64,000 nt of DNA from Rhizobium sp. BK376 (GCF_004341625.1 NZ_SLZG01000003.1:557045-621044); one strand, 5' to 3'. Shown: positions 45,983-55,097, counted from the first letter of the stretch. Notes: a model not told the origin generated them from the letters alone. A program made the numbers and translations.

Positions 45983-46698
45983 CCAAGCCGCCGATCGCCG
46001 GTAACCGAACCGGCCGTAAACTTGGCCAGACGGTCAAGAAGAAGAAGTTGAAAGCCTCGTCGCGGCAATGGCTGCAGCGGCATATCAACGATCCCTATGT
46101 CCAACGCGCGCAGCTCGAGGGATATCGCGCCCGTGCAGCCTTCAAGCTGCTGGAAATCGATGAGAAGCATCACATCCTGAAGGGTGCACGCCGCATCATC
46201 GATCTGGGCGCTGCGCCGGGCAGCTGGTCGCAGATCGCCGCCAATGTTACGGGCTCAACGGATGAAGACATCCGCGTTGCGGCCATCGACTTCCTGGAAA
46301 TGACGCAACTGCCCGGGGTGAAGATCCTGCAGCTCGACTTCCTCGATCCCCAGGCGCCGCAGATGCTCATGGAGGCTGTCGGCGGAACGCCGGATCTCGT
46401 CATATCGGACATGGCAGCTCCCACGACCGGCCATCAACGCACCGACCATCTGCGCACGATGCATCTCTGCGAAGTGGCGGCTCACTTCGCCGTCGAGGTT
46501 CTGGCAGAAGGCGGGCACTTTCTGGCGAAGACCTTCCAGGGTGGCACGGAACGCGACCTGCTGACGCTGCTGAAGCAGAATTTCCGCCAGGTCGTGCACG
46601 TCAAGCCGGCGTCGTCACGCGCGGAATCCGTGGAGATGTTCCTGCTGGCAAAAGGCTTCAAGGGCCGCAAAACCGTGGGCGAAGCCGCAGAGGGTTGA
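45979..46698 (+). CDS. rlmE: 23S rRNA (uridine-2'-O-)-methyltransferase
   Basis: The product is 239 aa from the ATG at 45979 inside the ppx stop. The RrmJ/FtsJ domain is complete: K in [13 protein letters not shown], the SAM loop [16 protein letters not shown], the acidic [16 protein letters not shown] in FLAKTFQGG and the last glutamate in [18 protein letters not shown], giving the K-D-K-E set. A 30-residue basic N-terminal tail ([16 protein letters not shown]) is typical of alphaproteobacteria. It methylates U2552 of 23S rRNA (E. coli numbering) during late 50S assembly. Confidence 0.93.
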   Translation: MTKPPIAGNRTGRKLGQTVKKKKLKASSRQWLQRHINDPYVQRAQLEGYRARAAFKLLEIDEKHHILKGARRIIDLGAAPGSWSQIAANVTGSTDEDIRVAAIDFLEMTQLPGVKILQLDFLDPQAPQMLMEAVGGTPDLVISDMAAPTTGHQRTDHLRTMHLCEVAAHFAVEVLAEGGHFLAKTFQGGTERDLLTLLKQNFRQVVHVKPASSRAESVEMFLLAKGFKGRKTVGEAAEG

Positions 46699-46762
46699 TT
46701 TAGCCGGGCCTTTCGTTCGATGATGTACGTTCATCGATAGTCAAAGGCGTATACATCAACAC

Positions 46763-47146
46763 ATGCTTCTCTATGTAACCCTCGGCACCAACGATATGCC
46801 CCGCGCACGAAGCTTCTATGACACCGTACTGCCGATCCTCGGCTACAGGCGCCAGCGCGATGCTGAGGAGGAGATCGGCTATGCGGCGGATGGCGACACG
46901 CGCTGCCGGCTATGGGTCGTCACCCCTTTCAACCACCGTTCAGCAACTGTCGGCAATGGATCGATGGTCGCGCTGCATGCGGAAACCCGTGCCGATGTCG
47001 ATGCCTTCCACGCTGCGGCATTGGCCCATGGCGGCGTGGACGAAGGCGCTCCTGGCCTGCGATCCTACCACGCGCATTTTTATGCGGCCTATGTAAGGGA
47101 TCCTGACGGCAACAAGCTGTCCGCCGTTTGCGAGACCGCGGAATAG
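46763..47146 (+). CDS. VOC (glyoxalase-fold) protein
   Basis: The product is 127 aa. The start LLYVTLGTNDMPRARSFYDT, the middle RLWVVTPFNHRSATVGNGSM, and the end YAAYVRDPDGNKLSAVCE are typical of the VOC family as annotated for lactoylglutathione-lyase-like proteins; the late glutamate and the early strand give the metal site, but a histidine ligand at the start is missing. Substrate unknown. It converges on the MFS gene, six bases between stops. Confidence 0.82.
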   Translation: MLLYVTLGTNDMPRARSFYDTVLPILGYRRQRDAEEEIGYAADGDTRCRLWVVTPFNHRSATVGNGSMVALHAETRADVDAFHAAALAHGGVDEGAPGLRSYHAHFYAAYVRDPDGNKLSAVCETAE

Positions 47147-47152
47147 CCCTTC

Positions 47153-48592
47153 CTACTTGACCATCGGCGATTGGGTCTGCTGCAACTGCGGCTGAAGCTG
47201 TGCCACGCGCTTCAGGCCGGCCTTGTGGCCCGAGACGACGGCGCCGGCGCTGCGATCCATCCGGATGAACGGGATGGTCGCAATGACCGTCAGCACCGAA
47301 ATCGCGTAGAACGCGACATGGAAGTCGAAGACCGTCAGCGACGTTCCGCTGAAGAAGGTGCTGGTTTCAAGGATCAGCGCGGCAACGGCAACGCCAAGCG
47401 CAAGACTGATCTGCTGCATGACTGAACTCATCGAGGTCGCCTGGCTTGCTTCCTTGTCATCGATGTCGGCAAAGGCCAGCGCATTGATGCCGGTAAAGAA
47501 GAACGAGCGCGCGAAGCCGCCGATCAGAAGCACGCCGACGATCAGCAGATGTGAGGTCCATGGCTCGAACATTCCCGTGGTGATGGTCGTGACTGTCGTC
47601 ACGAAAGCGGCCGACAGAAGCGCCGTCTTGAAGCCGACGGCTGCAAAGACCCGACGTGCGATAAACTTCGTTGTGATCGCCCCGATCGCACCGGCAAAGG
47701 TGATAAGGCCTGACTGAAACGGGTTCAAGCCGAAGCCGAGCTGCAGCATCAGCGGCGTGAGGAACGGCATCGCGCCGATGCAGATGCGGAACAGCGTGCC
47801 GCCTGTGACCGACGCGCGGAACGTCCCGTTGCGCAGCAGATTGAGGTTCAGGATCGGCGCCGGATGCCGACGGGCATGGCCGATATAGACGAAGCCGCAA
47901 ACGAAGCCGATGACGACGGCGCTGATACCGACGATCGGCGGCAGGGCCGGCAGGCTGATGACGGACATGCCGAAGACGACGCCTGCAGCCGCAAACGAGG
48001 TGAGCAGGAAGCCGATGAAATCCAGCTTCGGCGGCTGCACGGCCTCGACCTCAGGCAGGAAGATCGTCGCCAGGACGACGCCGAGGACACCGACCGGCAC
48101 GTTGATCAGGAAGATCCAGTGCCAGGAGAAATAGGTGGTGATGAAGCCGCCGAGCGGCGGTCCCGCGAGCGGTCCGACGAGAGCCGGGATGCTGAGCAGC
48201 GCCATGGCGGAAACCAGATCGCTGCGCTTCGTCGTGCGCACCAGCACAAGTCGTCCGATCGGCGTCATCATCGAGCCGCCGACGCCCTGAAGGAAGCGGG
48301 CGAAGACGAATTCAAGCAACCCGCCCGAGAAGGCGCACATGATCGAGCCGACGACGAAGACGCCGATGGCGCAGCGGAAAATGAATTTTGCCCCGAAGCG
48401 ATCAGCCATCCAGCCGCTGATAGGGATGAAGACTGCCAGTGCCACCATGTAGGAGGTGAGTGCAAGCTTTAGCGTAATAGGCCCGACATGAAGATCCGCA
48501 GCGATGGCTGGCAGCGCGGTCGCGATGACCGTGGAGTCCATTTGTTCCATGAAAAGGGCGACGGCAAGGATCAGAGGAACAATACGATTCAT
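47153..48592 (-). CDS. MFS multidrug efflux protein (DHA2/EmrB type)
   Basis: The product is 479 aa with about 14 membrane spans. The N terminus ALFMEQMDSTVIATALPAIA carries the DHA2 motif with the acidic D in span one, followed by SGWMADRFGAKFIFR (loop motif A) and ALVGPLAGPPLGGFI (motif C of exporters). It expels drugs or organic compounds with proton antiport. It diverges from the MBL-fold hydrolase gene over a 368 bp region that holds direct repeats. No fusion-protein partner (EmrA) is adjacent. Confidence 0.88.
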   Translation of the reverse strand: MNRIVPLILAVALFMEQMDSTVIATALPAIAADLHVGPITLKLALTSYMVALAVFIPISGWMADRFGAKFIFRCAIGVFVVGSIMCAFSGGLLEFVFARFLQGVGGSMMTPIGRLVLVRTTKRSDLVSAMALLSIPALVGPLAGPPLGGFITTYFSWHWIFLINVPVGVLGVVLATIFLPEVEAVQPPKLDFIGFLLTSFAAAGVVFGMSVISLPALPPIVGISAVVIGFVCGFVYIGHARRHPAPILNLNLLRNGTFRASVTGGTLFRICIGAMPFLTPLMLQLGFGLNPFQSGLITFAGAIGAITTKFIARRVFAAVGFKTALLSAAFVTTVTTITTGMFEPWTSHLLIVGVLLIGGFARSFFFTGINALAFADIDDKEASQATSMSSVMQQISLALGVAVAALILETSTFFSGTSLTVFDFHVAFYAISVLTVIATIPFIRMDRSAGAVVSGHKAGLKRVAQLQPQLQQTQSPMVK

Positions 48593-48960
48593 AGGCGGGC
48601 GCCTTGGAAGTTGTCATTTCTGGAAAGGGCCGCTGGCGCGGGCACCCGCTCTGTAGTCCTAAGCGTGGCCGCTGCCAATCCCGGAATCCGCTCCGGAAAC
48701 CTCTCGCGATCACGTCTTCGTGAAGCCACTTGCACTGCAGTCTACGGCAATATGTTTGACATATGCTAAACGCATCGAATTGCTAAACGCATAGAGTAGA
48801 TACTCGGTTCGAAGGCGATTTTAAAGGGCCTGAAGGCGTGACCAATTCGCCCGCCTTCACCCGCAGGCTCTATCCAACGTCGCAAGACGACAGCTCTTTT
48901 GGCAAACCATTTGATGATGACCCGCGCGGCATCAGCCGCGCAAACTGGAGAAATGAAAAC
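48593..48960. promoter_or_regulatory. divergent control region with a 12 bp direct repeat
   Basis: This 368 bp region between the MFS and MBL genes has no gene. TGCTAAACGCAT occurs exactly twice, at 48764-48775 and 48781-48792, 17 bp apart, next to a TTTGACA promoter-like box at about 48755. Two exact copies point to a regulator binding on one face of the DNA. The AT-rich stretch 48,755-48,810 is probably the promoter of one or both genes. The regulator is not encoded nearby. Confidence 0.5.
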
Positions 48961-49833
48961 ATGACTGCCGCATTGCTTCCGCCGGTACACCAGTTCAAGC
49001 TCGGCTCCTTCACTGTGACAGTCGTCCGCGACGGCTTGAGCATTATCGAGAAGCCCTGGGAAACCTTCGGCGCGAACCAGCAGCCTGAGACGGTTCAGAA
49101 AATGCTATCCGACAATTTCCTGCCGACCGACAGGTTCGTGAACACCTATGCGCCTGCTATCATCGACACCGGTTCTGATCTGGTCGTCGTCGATACCGGC
49201 TTCGGCAAACCGGGACGGGAGAGGGGCAACGGATTGCTGCTCGCCGGCCTAAAGGCGGCAGGCTATGCGCCCGAACAGGTAACCGTGGTCGCGCTGACCC
49301 ATCTGCACGGGGACCATATCGGCGGCATGGTGGAAGACGGGGCTCCGGCCTTCCCGAATGCGCGCTATGTCGCTGGCCGCAAGGAATATGACTTCTGGTC
49401 CGACAAAGCGCGTGAAGGCACCGCAGCCGAAGGCGGCCACAAGCTCGTTCTGTCGAACGTCACGCCGTTTGCCGAAAAGACGACGTTCATCGGGGAAGGC
49501 GATCAGGTTGTAGCGGGAATGACTGCGATGCTTGCAACGGGCCATACGCCCGGCCACATGGTCTTTCATGTCGAGTCCGACGGCAAGCAACTGGTCATGA
49601 CCGGCGATACCGCCAATCACTATATTCTGTCGCTGCAGAATCCCGATTGGGAAGTTCGCTTCGATATGGACAAGGCGCAGGCAGCACAAAGCCGCCGCCG
49701 CGTCTTCGACATGATCGCAACGGACAGGATCGCCTTCCTCGGCTTTCACATGCCGTTCCCGGCTGTTGGTTTTGTGGAGAAGAACGGCAGCGGCTTCCGC
49801 TACGTGCCGAAGAGCTATCAGTTCGACCTATAA
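48961..49833 (+). CDS. MBL-fold metallo-hydrolase
   Basis: The product is 290 aa from the ATG at 48961 behind CTGGAGAAA. The zinc site HxHxDH is in ALTHLHGDHIGGMV, further ligands are H in ATGHTPGHMVFHV and D in MTGDTANHYI, and the last histidine is in FLGFHMPFPAVGFVEK. This is the quorum-quenching-lactonase-like subgroup, but lactonase activity cannot be read from sequence. It is divergent from an exporter, consistent with joint handling of an outside compound. Confidence 0.87.
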   Translation: MTAALLPPVHQFKLGSFTVTVVRDGLSIIEKPWETFGANQQPETVQKMLSDNFLPTDRFVNTYAPAIIDTGSDLVVVDTGFGKPGRERGNGLLLAGLKAAGYAPEQVTVVALTHLHGDHIGGMVEDGAPAFPNARYVAGRKEYDFWSDKAREGTAAEGGHKLVLSNVTPFAEKTTFIGEGDQVVAGMTAMLATGHTPGHMVFHVESDGKQLVMTGDTANHYILSLQNPDWEVRFDMDKAQAAQSRRRVFDMIATDRIAFLGFHMPFPAVGFVEKNGSGFRYVPKSYQFDL

Positions 49834-49845
49834 GTAAGAAGAGAT

Positions 49846-49871
49846 GCCGGCGAAGCGCATGTTTCGCCGGC
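49846..49871. terminator. hairpin between convergent MBL and DUF1476 genes
   Basis: A 9 bp perfect stem (GCCGGCGAA / TTCGCCGGC) with an 8-base loop lies 12 bp after the MBL stop and 9 bp after the end of the DUF1476 gene. T runs are weak on both strands. Confidence 0.55.
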
Positions 49872-49880
49872 CTTCGACGA

Positions 49881-50189
49881 TCAGCTGCGGTACATTTCGG
49901 CAGCGACGTCCTTCAGCATGTTGGCCATGCGGGTGCGAAGTTCGTCGTCGAGCACAACGACACCGGACTCGTTGAAATCGTGGCGAAGGCGATCGAAAGC
50001 TCCATCCGGCTGGGCAATGTCGGCTGCAATCAATTCGTTGGCATAGGCCTGCGCATCGTCATGATGCATCATGGCGGAGGCCCAGAGCGCAATCAGCTTG
50101 TTGCGGCGAGCCTGCGCCTTGAACATGAATTCCTGCTCATAGGCATAGTTATTCTCGAGCGCACGTGCCCGGCGTTGTAATGCTGTCAT
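49881..50189 (-). CDS. DUF1476 protein (F1-ATPase inhibitor zeta-like)
   Basis: The product is 102 aa. ARALENNYAYEQEFMFKAQA and RRNKLIALWASAMM (residues 8-41) align with the helical core of the alphaproteobacterial ATPase inhibitor zeta subunit, which normally reads EKAFENKFA...RRNKLLGLWAA. The rest, AYANELIAADIAQPDGAFDR and DELRTRMANMLKDVAAEMYR, also follows that family. The N-terminal inhibitory residues differ from the canonical subunit, so this is probably a second, divergent paralogue. It diverges from guaB. Confidence 0.78.
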   Translation of the reverse strand: MTALQRRARALENNYAYEQEFMFKAQARRNKLIALWASAMMHHDDAQAYANELIAADIAQPDGAFDRLRHDFNESGVVVLDDELRTRMANMLKDVAAEMYRS

Positions 50190-50516
50190 AATTAAAGTCC
50201 CCGTTTTGGTAAATTAAATATTAGCCTCTCTTGTCCGAAGGCTATGAGGGGAGTTATACATGGAAGTATTTTAAAATTGGTGTAGATGCAGAAGATATTC
50301 TTCGATGCAGTGCAAAATTTTTGAGGTCGATAATTTTGGCAGGGAAGGTCGTCACCTCCCTCATTTGCGCATGTCGCACATGCGCTTTTGGTATTCCCTT
50401 CCTGTCATAGACGTGTTACCAGCCCTCGCCAACTTCCAAGTAACTCTTGCAACGCCGCCGGGCGGACGATTCGTTCCGGATGGTTCTGCATTTCCTGAAG
50501 AATGAAGGAATTGGCA
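50190..50516. other. 327 bp intergenic leader of guaB with two hairpins
   Basis: No gene is present. The left half is AT-rich. AGGGAAGGT-CGTC-ACCTCCCT at 50341-50361 forms a hairpin with one bulge, and GCGCATGT-CGC-ACATGCGC at 50367-50385 forms a perfect 8 bp hairpin followed by TTTT. The second looks like a terminator or attenuator about 130 bp ahead of the guaB ATG. No purine-riboswitch core is visible. Confidence 0.45.
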
Positions 50517-52001
50517 ATGGCTCGCATCGTAGAAACGCCAACCGGCCTAGACGCTCTCACCTTTGATGACGTGCTGCTGCAACCCGGGCATTCCGAGGTT
50601 CTGCCTGGCCAGACCAGTGTCGCAACGCGGATTGCGACTGATTTCGACCTGAATATTCCGATCCTTTCATCCGCCATGGACACGGTCACTGAAGGCCGCC
50701 TTGCCATCGCCATGGCGCAGGCCGGCGGCCTCGGCGTCATCCATAAGAACCTGACCCCCAGCGAGCAGGCCGAACAGGTCCGCCAGGTCAAGAAGTTCGA
50801 AAGCGGCATGGTCGTCAATCCCGTCACCATCGGTCCCGATGCGACGCTGGCCGATGCGCTGGGCCTGATGAAGATGCACAGCATCTCGGGCATTCCCGTC
50901 GTCGAGAAGTCCGGCCGCCTCGTCGGCATCGTCACCAACCGCGACGTCCGCTTTGCATCCGATCCGTCCCAGAAGATCTACGAGCTGATGACGCGGGAGA
51001 ACCTGGTCACGGTCAAGGAAAGCGTCGAACAGCAGGAAGCCAAGCGCCTGCTGCACGCGCACCGCATCGAAAAGCTGCTTGTCGTCGACGGCGAAGGCCG
51101 TTGCGTCGGCCTCATCACCGTCAAGGATATCGAAAAGTCGCAGCTGAACCCCAATGCGTCAAAGGATGCGCAGGGCCGCCTTCGTGCCGCTGCCGCCATC
51201 GGCGTCGGCGATGATGGTTTCGAGCGCGCCGAACGTCTGATCGAGGCTGGCGTCGACCTCCTCGTCGTCGATACGGCACACGGCCATTCGGCCCGCGTTC
51301 TCGAAGCCGTCACCCGCGTCAAGAAGCTCTCCAACTCGGTGCGTGTTATGGCCGGCAACGTCGCGACATCCGAAGGCACCAAGGCGCTGATCGATGCCGG
51401 TGCGGATGCGGTCAAGGTCGGTATTGGCCCGGGCTCGATCTGCACGACGCGTATCGTCGCCGGCGTCGGCGTTCCGCAGCTTGCCGCCATCATGTCGGCG
51501 GTCGAGGCAGCGCAGGCGCAGAACATTCCTGTCATCGCCGATGGCGGCATCAAGTTCTCCGGCGACGTCGCCAAGGCGATCGCCTCGGGCGCCTCCGCCG
51601 TGATGATCGGCTCGCTGCTGGCCGGCACCGACGAAAGCCCGGGCGAAGTTTATCTTTACCAGGGCCGTTCCTTTAAGGCCTATCGCGGCATGGGCTCCGT
51701 AGGTGCCATGGCGCGCGGCTCCGCGGATCGTTACTTCCAGGCGGAAGTCCGCGATACGCTGAAGCTCGTGCCTGAAGGTATCGAAGGCCAGGTTCCCTAC
51801 AAGGGCCCGGTCTCGGGCGTTCTGCACCAACTCGCAGGCGGCCTGAAGGCTGCCATGGGCTATGTCGGCGGCAAGGACCTCAAGGAGTTCCAGGAACGCG
51901 CCACCTTCGTGCGCATCTCCGGCGCTGGCCTGCGCGAGAGCCACCCGCATGACGTGACGATCACCCGCGAAAGCCCGAACTATCCCGGCGCCGGCGCCTG
52001 A
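50517..52001 (+). CDS. guaB: inosine-5'-monophosphate dehydrogenase
   Basis: The product is 494 aa from the ATG at 50517, preceded by AAGGAA. The TIM barrel begins [20 protein letters not shown]; two CBS domains are inserted at about residues 95-205; the catalytic cysteine lies in [17 protein letters not shown]; the flap carries [10 protein letters not shown]. It oxidises IMP to XMP, the committed step to GMP. The downstream membrane-protein frame starts five bases after the stop. Confidence 0.95.
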   Translation: MARIVETPTGLDALTFDDVLLQPGHSEVLPGQTSVATRIATDFDLNIPILSSAMDTVTEGRLAIAMAQAGGLGVIHKNLTPSEQAEQVRQVKKFESGMVVNPVTIGPDATLADALGLMKMHSISGIPVVEKSGRLVGIVTNRDVRFASDPSQKIYELMTRENLVTVKESVEQQEAKRLLHAHRIEKLLVVDGEGRCVGLITVKDIEKSQLNPNASKDAQGRLRAAAAIGVGDDGFERAERLIEAGVDLLVVDTAHGHSARVLEAVTRVKKLSNSVRVMAGNVATSEGTKALIDAGADAVKVGIGPGSICTTRIVAGVGVPQLAAIMSAVEAAQAQNIPVIADGGIKFSGDVAKAIASGASAVMIGSLLAGTDESPGEVYLYQGRSFKAYRGMGSVGAMARGSADRYFQAEVRDTLKLVPEGIEGQVPYKGPVSGVLHQLAGGLKAAMGYVGGKDLKEFQERATFVRISGAGLRESHPHDVTITRESPNYPGAGA

Positions 52002-52006
52002 TCGAT

Positions 52007-52633
52007 ATGTCGGGCCGCAAGCCCCCGAGAGAGCAATTCCAGCAAAAGTGTGATGCGGTTTTGCGTCCGGAATTGCGTAAAACCAGAGCAGTGACGGCGA
52101 TCCTCGCCGTCCTCTGCGCTGCTCTCTTCGCCTGGACCTATCTCGGCTTCGTTCTGCCGTTCCGCGCTGTTGCCGCGGGACGGGACATGCTCGACGCCCG
52201 CATTGCCGGCTATGAGAGCGGCGACGTTCTCGACATGCTGCAGTTTCTGCGTACTCATCCCGATGCCGCTGCCATCCAGCACGCACTCTATCTCGGCCCC
52301 GAGCTGATCTTCCCTGCGCTGCTCGGCGCACTCCTTTTCCTTCTGATGCAGAAGGCGGAGCCCGGAGGCTTCTTTTTCGGTCGGGCGCTCCCGCCCGGCG
52401 CCGTCGCGGTCATCTTCGCGCTGCCGGTCCTCTATACGTTGGTGGATTATGCGGAGAATATGGCAAGCCTGCTGCTCTACCCGCCGGCCAGTCCCTCGGA
52501 CGGGACCGTTACTCTTCTATCAGTCACCCTGCCGATCCTCGTGCGGATGAAATTCGCGCTGCTGGTCGTCATCGTCATCATGCTGGCGCGCTTTGCCGCT
52601 TATCGCGGCCTCTCTCACGGCGATTCCGAGTAG
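52007..52633 (+). CDS. inner-membrane protein of unknown function, N terminus read through a repeat
   Basis: The open frame gives 208 aa. Four membrane spans are seen: TAILAVLCAALFAWTYLGFV, LIFPALLGALLFLLMQ, VAVIFALPVLYTLVDYAEN and FALLVVIVIMLARF. Family unknown to me. Residues about 9-27 (EQFQQKCDAVLRPELRKTR) are encoded by the palindromic repeat at 52031-52086. Either the protein has taken the repeat into its coding sequence, starting at the ATG at 52007 (no clear ribosome site), or translation starts at the in-frame GTG at 52091 just after it, giving 180 aa. Membrane topology fits both. Confidence 0.65.
   Translation: MSGRKPPREQFQQKCDAVLRPELRKTRAVTAILAVLCAALFAWTYLGFVLPFRAVAAGRDMLDARIAGYESGDVLDMLQFLRTHPDAAAIQHALYLGPELIFPALLGALLFLLMQKAEPGGFFFGRALPPGAVAVIFALPVLYTLVDYAENMASLLLYPPASPSDGTVTLLSVTLPILVRMKFALLVVIVIMLARFAAYRGLSHGDSE
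52031..52086. repeat. rhizobial palindromic repeat inside an open reading frame
   Basis: Nested inverted repeats: outer GCAATTCC (52033-52040) / GGAATTGC (52069-52076), inner GCAAAA (52042-52047) / TTTTGC (52059-52064). The sequence matches a short palindromic repeat I know as common between genes in rhizobia. It shares the core GCAAAAGTGTG with the truncated copy at 7449. Confidence 0.7.
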
Positions 52634-52642
52634 CATCAAGCC

Positions 52643-53557
52643 TCAGCGCGGCCAGCGCCATGTCGGATTGGAAAGCCGAGTCGCCACGAAATCCGCCAGT
52701 GCATCGACCTTGGCGGGGCGAGCGCGTGCTGATGGCGTGACGAAATAGAGCGCGCCGCTCGGCAGCGACCAGTCGGTCAGGATTGGTTTGAGACGCCCAT
52801 CGGCAATGTACTCGCTCGCCATGAATTCCGGCAGCTCGCAAATGCCGAGGCCGCGCAGGGCAAGCGGCACCAGCGCCTCCGAATTGGTGGCGCGCAGCGG
52901 CCCGTTCGGCGTGACCACCTCTTCCTCTCCGGCATTGCTTCTGAGCCGCCAGACATCCTGCCGCGGCCGATAGGTGTAGCCGAGGATATGATGGGCGGCG
53001 AGATCGCGCGGATGTTGCGGGCAGCCGTGCTTTTCAAGATAGGCCGGTGCTGCGAGAATGAACGGCGATACCGGCGTGATCCGGCGCGCGACAAGCGACG
53101 AGTCTGGCAGGACGGCGATGCGCAAGGCCGCATCGAAACCGTCTGCCACAAGATCCACGACGGCATCGCTCAGATGAAGGTCGATCTGAATATCAGGATA
53201 GAGCTCGAAGAAATCGGGCAGGATCGGTGCCACCCAATGGACGCCGAACGTCATCGGCGCCGCCAGCCGGATCAAGCCTCGCGGCCGGCTGGAAAGCTCG
53301 CGCGCCGCATTCTCGATCTCCTCTGCGTCGCAATAGATCCGCGATGCCCGTTCCGCGAGCTGGCGGCCGAAATCGGTAAGCGACAACTTGCGTGACGTGC
53401 GGTTGAAAAGCCGCGCGCCCAGCCGCTCCTCGAGCCTGCCCACGCCGCGCGAGACGGTGGCGACGGAAAGCCCCATCGCTTTCGCTGCCCGCGCAAAGGA
53501 TCGCTCCTCTGCCACCTTGGCGAACATTGCCAGGCCCTCGAAATCGGGAAGTGCCAT
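52643..53557 (-). CDS. LysR-family transcriptional regulator (CrgA-like)
   Basis: The product is 304 aa. The helix-turn-helix spans MALPDFEGLAMFAKVAEERS to about residue 62, with AMGLSVATVSRGVGRLEERL. The effector domain is complete and typical of the CrgA subgroup (RPRGLIRLAAPMTFG). It diverges from the SDR gene with 110 bp between starts, so that gene is its likely target. Its end converges on the membrane protein gene at 52,633. Confidence 0.88.
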   Translation of the reverse strand: MALPDFEGLAMFAKVAEERSFARAAKAMGLSVATVSRGVGRLEERLGARLFNRTSRKLSLTDFGRQLAERASRIYCDAEEIENAARELSSRPRGLIRLAAPMTFGVHWVAPILPDFFELYPDIQIDLHLSDAVVDLVADGFDAALRIAVLPDSSLVARRITPVSPFILAAPAYLEKHGCPQHPRDLAAHHILGYTYRPRQDVWRLRSNAGEEEVVTPNGPLRATNSEALVPLALRGLGICELPEFMASEYIADGRLKPILTDWSLPSGALYFVTPSARARPAKVDALADFVATRLSNPTWRWPR

Positions 53558-53667
53558 CGTTTCAATCCTGCAATGATAGTTTTCATTTCTTTCTATTTAG
53601 AAACGATGGCCGCGTCCATATCTCAATTGGCATCGACACTGCAGTCGAGTTCAAACGGAGAAGAACA

Positions 53668-54417
53668 ATGACAGCAAGACTTCAGGGCAAGGTTGCCGTG
53701 GTCACGGGTGCCAATTCCGGTATCGGTCTTGGCATAGCCAGACGCTTCGTCGCAGAAGGTGCCCGCGTCTTCATCACCGGCCGCCGCGCCGATGCATTGA
53801 AGGCGGCAGCCGAAGAGATCGGCGCAATTGCCGTTCAGGCGGATTCCAGCAATCTGGCCGATCTCGATCGGCTCTATGAACGGGTGAAGGCCGAAGCCGG
53901 TCGCATCGACGTGCTCGTCGCCAATGCCGGCGGCGGCTCGATGCTGCCGCTCGGAGAAATCACCGAGGAGCAGTATGACGATACTTTCGACCGCAATGTG
54001 AAGGGTGTCCTCTTCACCGTGCAGAAGGCCCTGCCGCTGCTGGTCAAGGGATCTTCCGTCATCCTTACCGGTTCGACGACCAGCATAACAGGCACGCCGA
54101 ATTTCAGCGTCTACAGCGCCTCCAAGGCCGCGGTCCGCAACTTCGCCCGTAACTGGATCCTCGACCTTAAGGATCGCGGCATCCGCATCAACACGCTGAG
54201 CCCAGGCCCCACCGAAACGCCCGGCCTGGTGGGTCTTGCCGGCGAGGACGCCGCCCAGCAGAAGGGCCTTCTCGACTATATGGCAACCCAGGTCCCGCTT
54301 GGTCGCGTCGCCCATGTCGACGAGATCGCCGGCGCCGCGCTCTTCCTGGCATCGGATGATTCCAGCTTCGTCAACGGCGCCGAACTCTTCGCTGACGGCG
54401 GACAGGCACAGGTCTGA
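53668..54417 (+). CDS. short-chain dehydrogenase/reductase
   Basis: The product is 249 aa from the ATG at 53668 behind ACGGAGAAG. The classical SDR pattern is present: VVTGANSGIGLGIARRF, NAG in VLVANAGGGS, the catalytic serine in ILTGSTTS, Y-x3-K in VYSASKAAVRN and the end LFLASDDSSFVNGAELFADG. It uses NAD(P)H to reduce or oxidise a small alcohol/ketone; the substrate is unknown. It is controlled probably by the divergent LysR. Confidence 0.9.
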   Translation: MTARLQGKVAVVTGANSGIGLGIARRFVAEGARVFITGRRADALKAAAEEIGAIAVQADSSNLADLDRLYERVKAEAGRIDVLVANAGGGSMLPLGEITEEQYDDTFDRNVKGVLFTVQKALPLLVKGSSVILTGSTTSITGTPNFSVYSASKAAVRNFARNWILDLKDRGIRINTLSPGPTETPGLVGLAGEDAAQQKGLLDYMATQVPLGRVAHVDEIAGAALFLASDDSSFVNGAELFADGGQAQV

Positions 54418-54532
54418 TTGCTGAATGAAACATCCGCCGCGAAATAGCGGCGGATGCTTGTTGCGGATGCTGGCAGCGGCAGTCGATTTCATTTACTGCT
54501 TCTGCCGAACTTGAACCGCACAGGAGCGCCGA

Positions 54533-54949
54533 ATGACCGGCTATGAAATGTTCTGGCCTCTTTTGGCGCATGCCGTCCTCGTCTTCATTCTCTATGGCCT
54601 TCTCAGCATCCGGCGTTCCGCGGGGGTAAAGGCGGGGAAGATACAGAAGGAACAGTTCCGCGAAAATCGTGACGAGCCCGCCGAAAGCCTCGTTGTTCGC
54701 AACAGCATCGCCAACCAGTTCGAACTCCCGGTCCTCTTCTACGCCGTCTCCATCGTGCTCTTCATCACCGAGGCCGATAACCTGCCGGCGCTTATCCTCG
54801 CCTGGATTTTCGTTGTCTCGCGCTATGCGCATGCCTTCGTCCACGTGACGAGCAACAATCTGCGCTATCGCAGCCCGCTGTTCGCGCTGGGTTTTCTGGT
54901 TGTCGTCGCGATGTGGGGATGGCTCGGCATCTGGATGGCCTTTTCCTGA
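54533..54949 (+). CDS. MAPEG-family membrane protein
   Basis: The product is 138 aa with four membrane helices, starting YEMFWPLLAHAVLVFILYGL. The MAPEG hallmark is RNSIANQFELPVLFYAVSIV and YAHAFVHVTSNNLRYRSPLF. The family holds glutathione-dependent membrane enzymes, but many bacterial members, as here, have no known activity. Confidence 0.85.
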   Translation: MTGYEMFWPLLAHAVLVFILYGLLSIRRSAGVKAGKIQKEQFRENRDEPAESLVVRNSIANQFELPVLFYAVSIVLFITEADNLPALILAWIFVVSRYAHAFVHVTSNNLRYRSPLFALGFLVVVAMWGWLGIWMAFS

Positions 54950-55097
54950 CACGCGCCGACGCGGTCAACCACACGCCAGTGTAGTCAACCGCAAGCGGTA
55001 ACGCACTTGTGTTCTTCCATAAGTCGTCCCTGACATATCTTCCCATGGGACGGTTTCCTCGTCGGCAGAGGGCCTGCGATGACCATGGAGGATCAAG

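Noticed and set aside
50190..50516. Purine riboswitch ahead of guaB
   Set aside because: None of the conserved junction bases of that riboswitch can be found; only simple hairpins are present.
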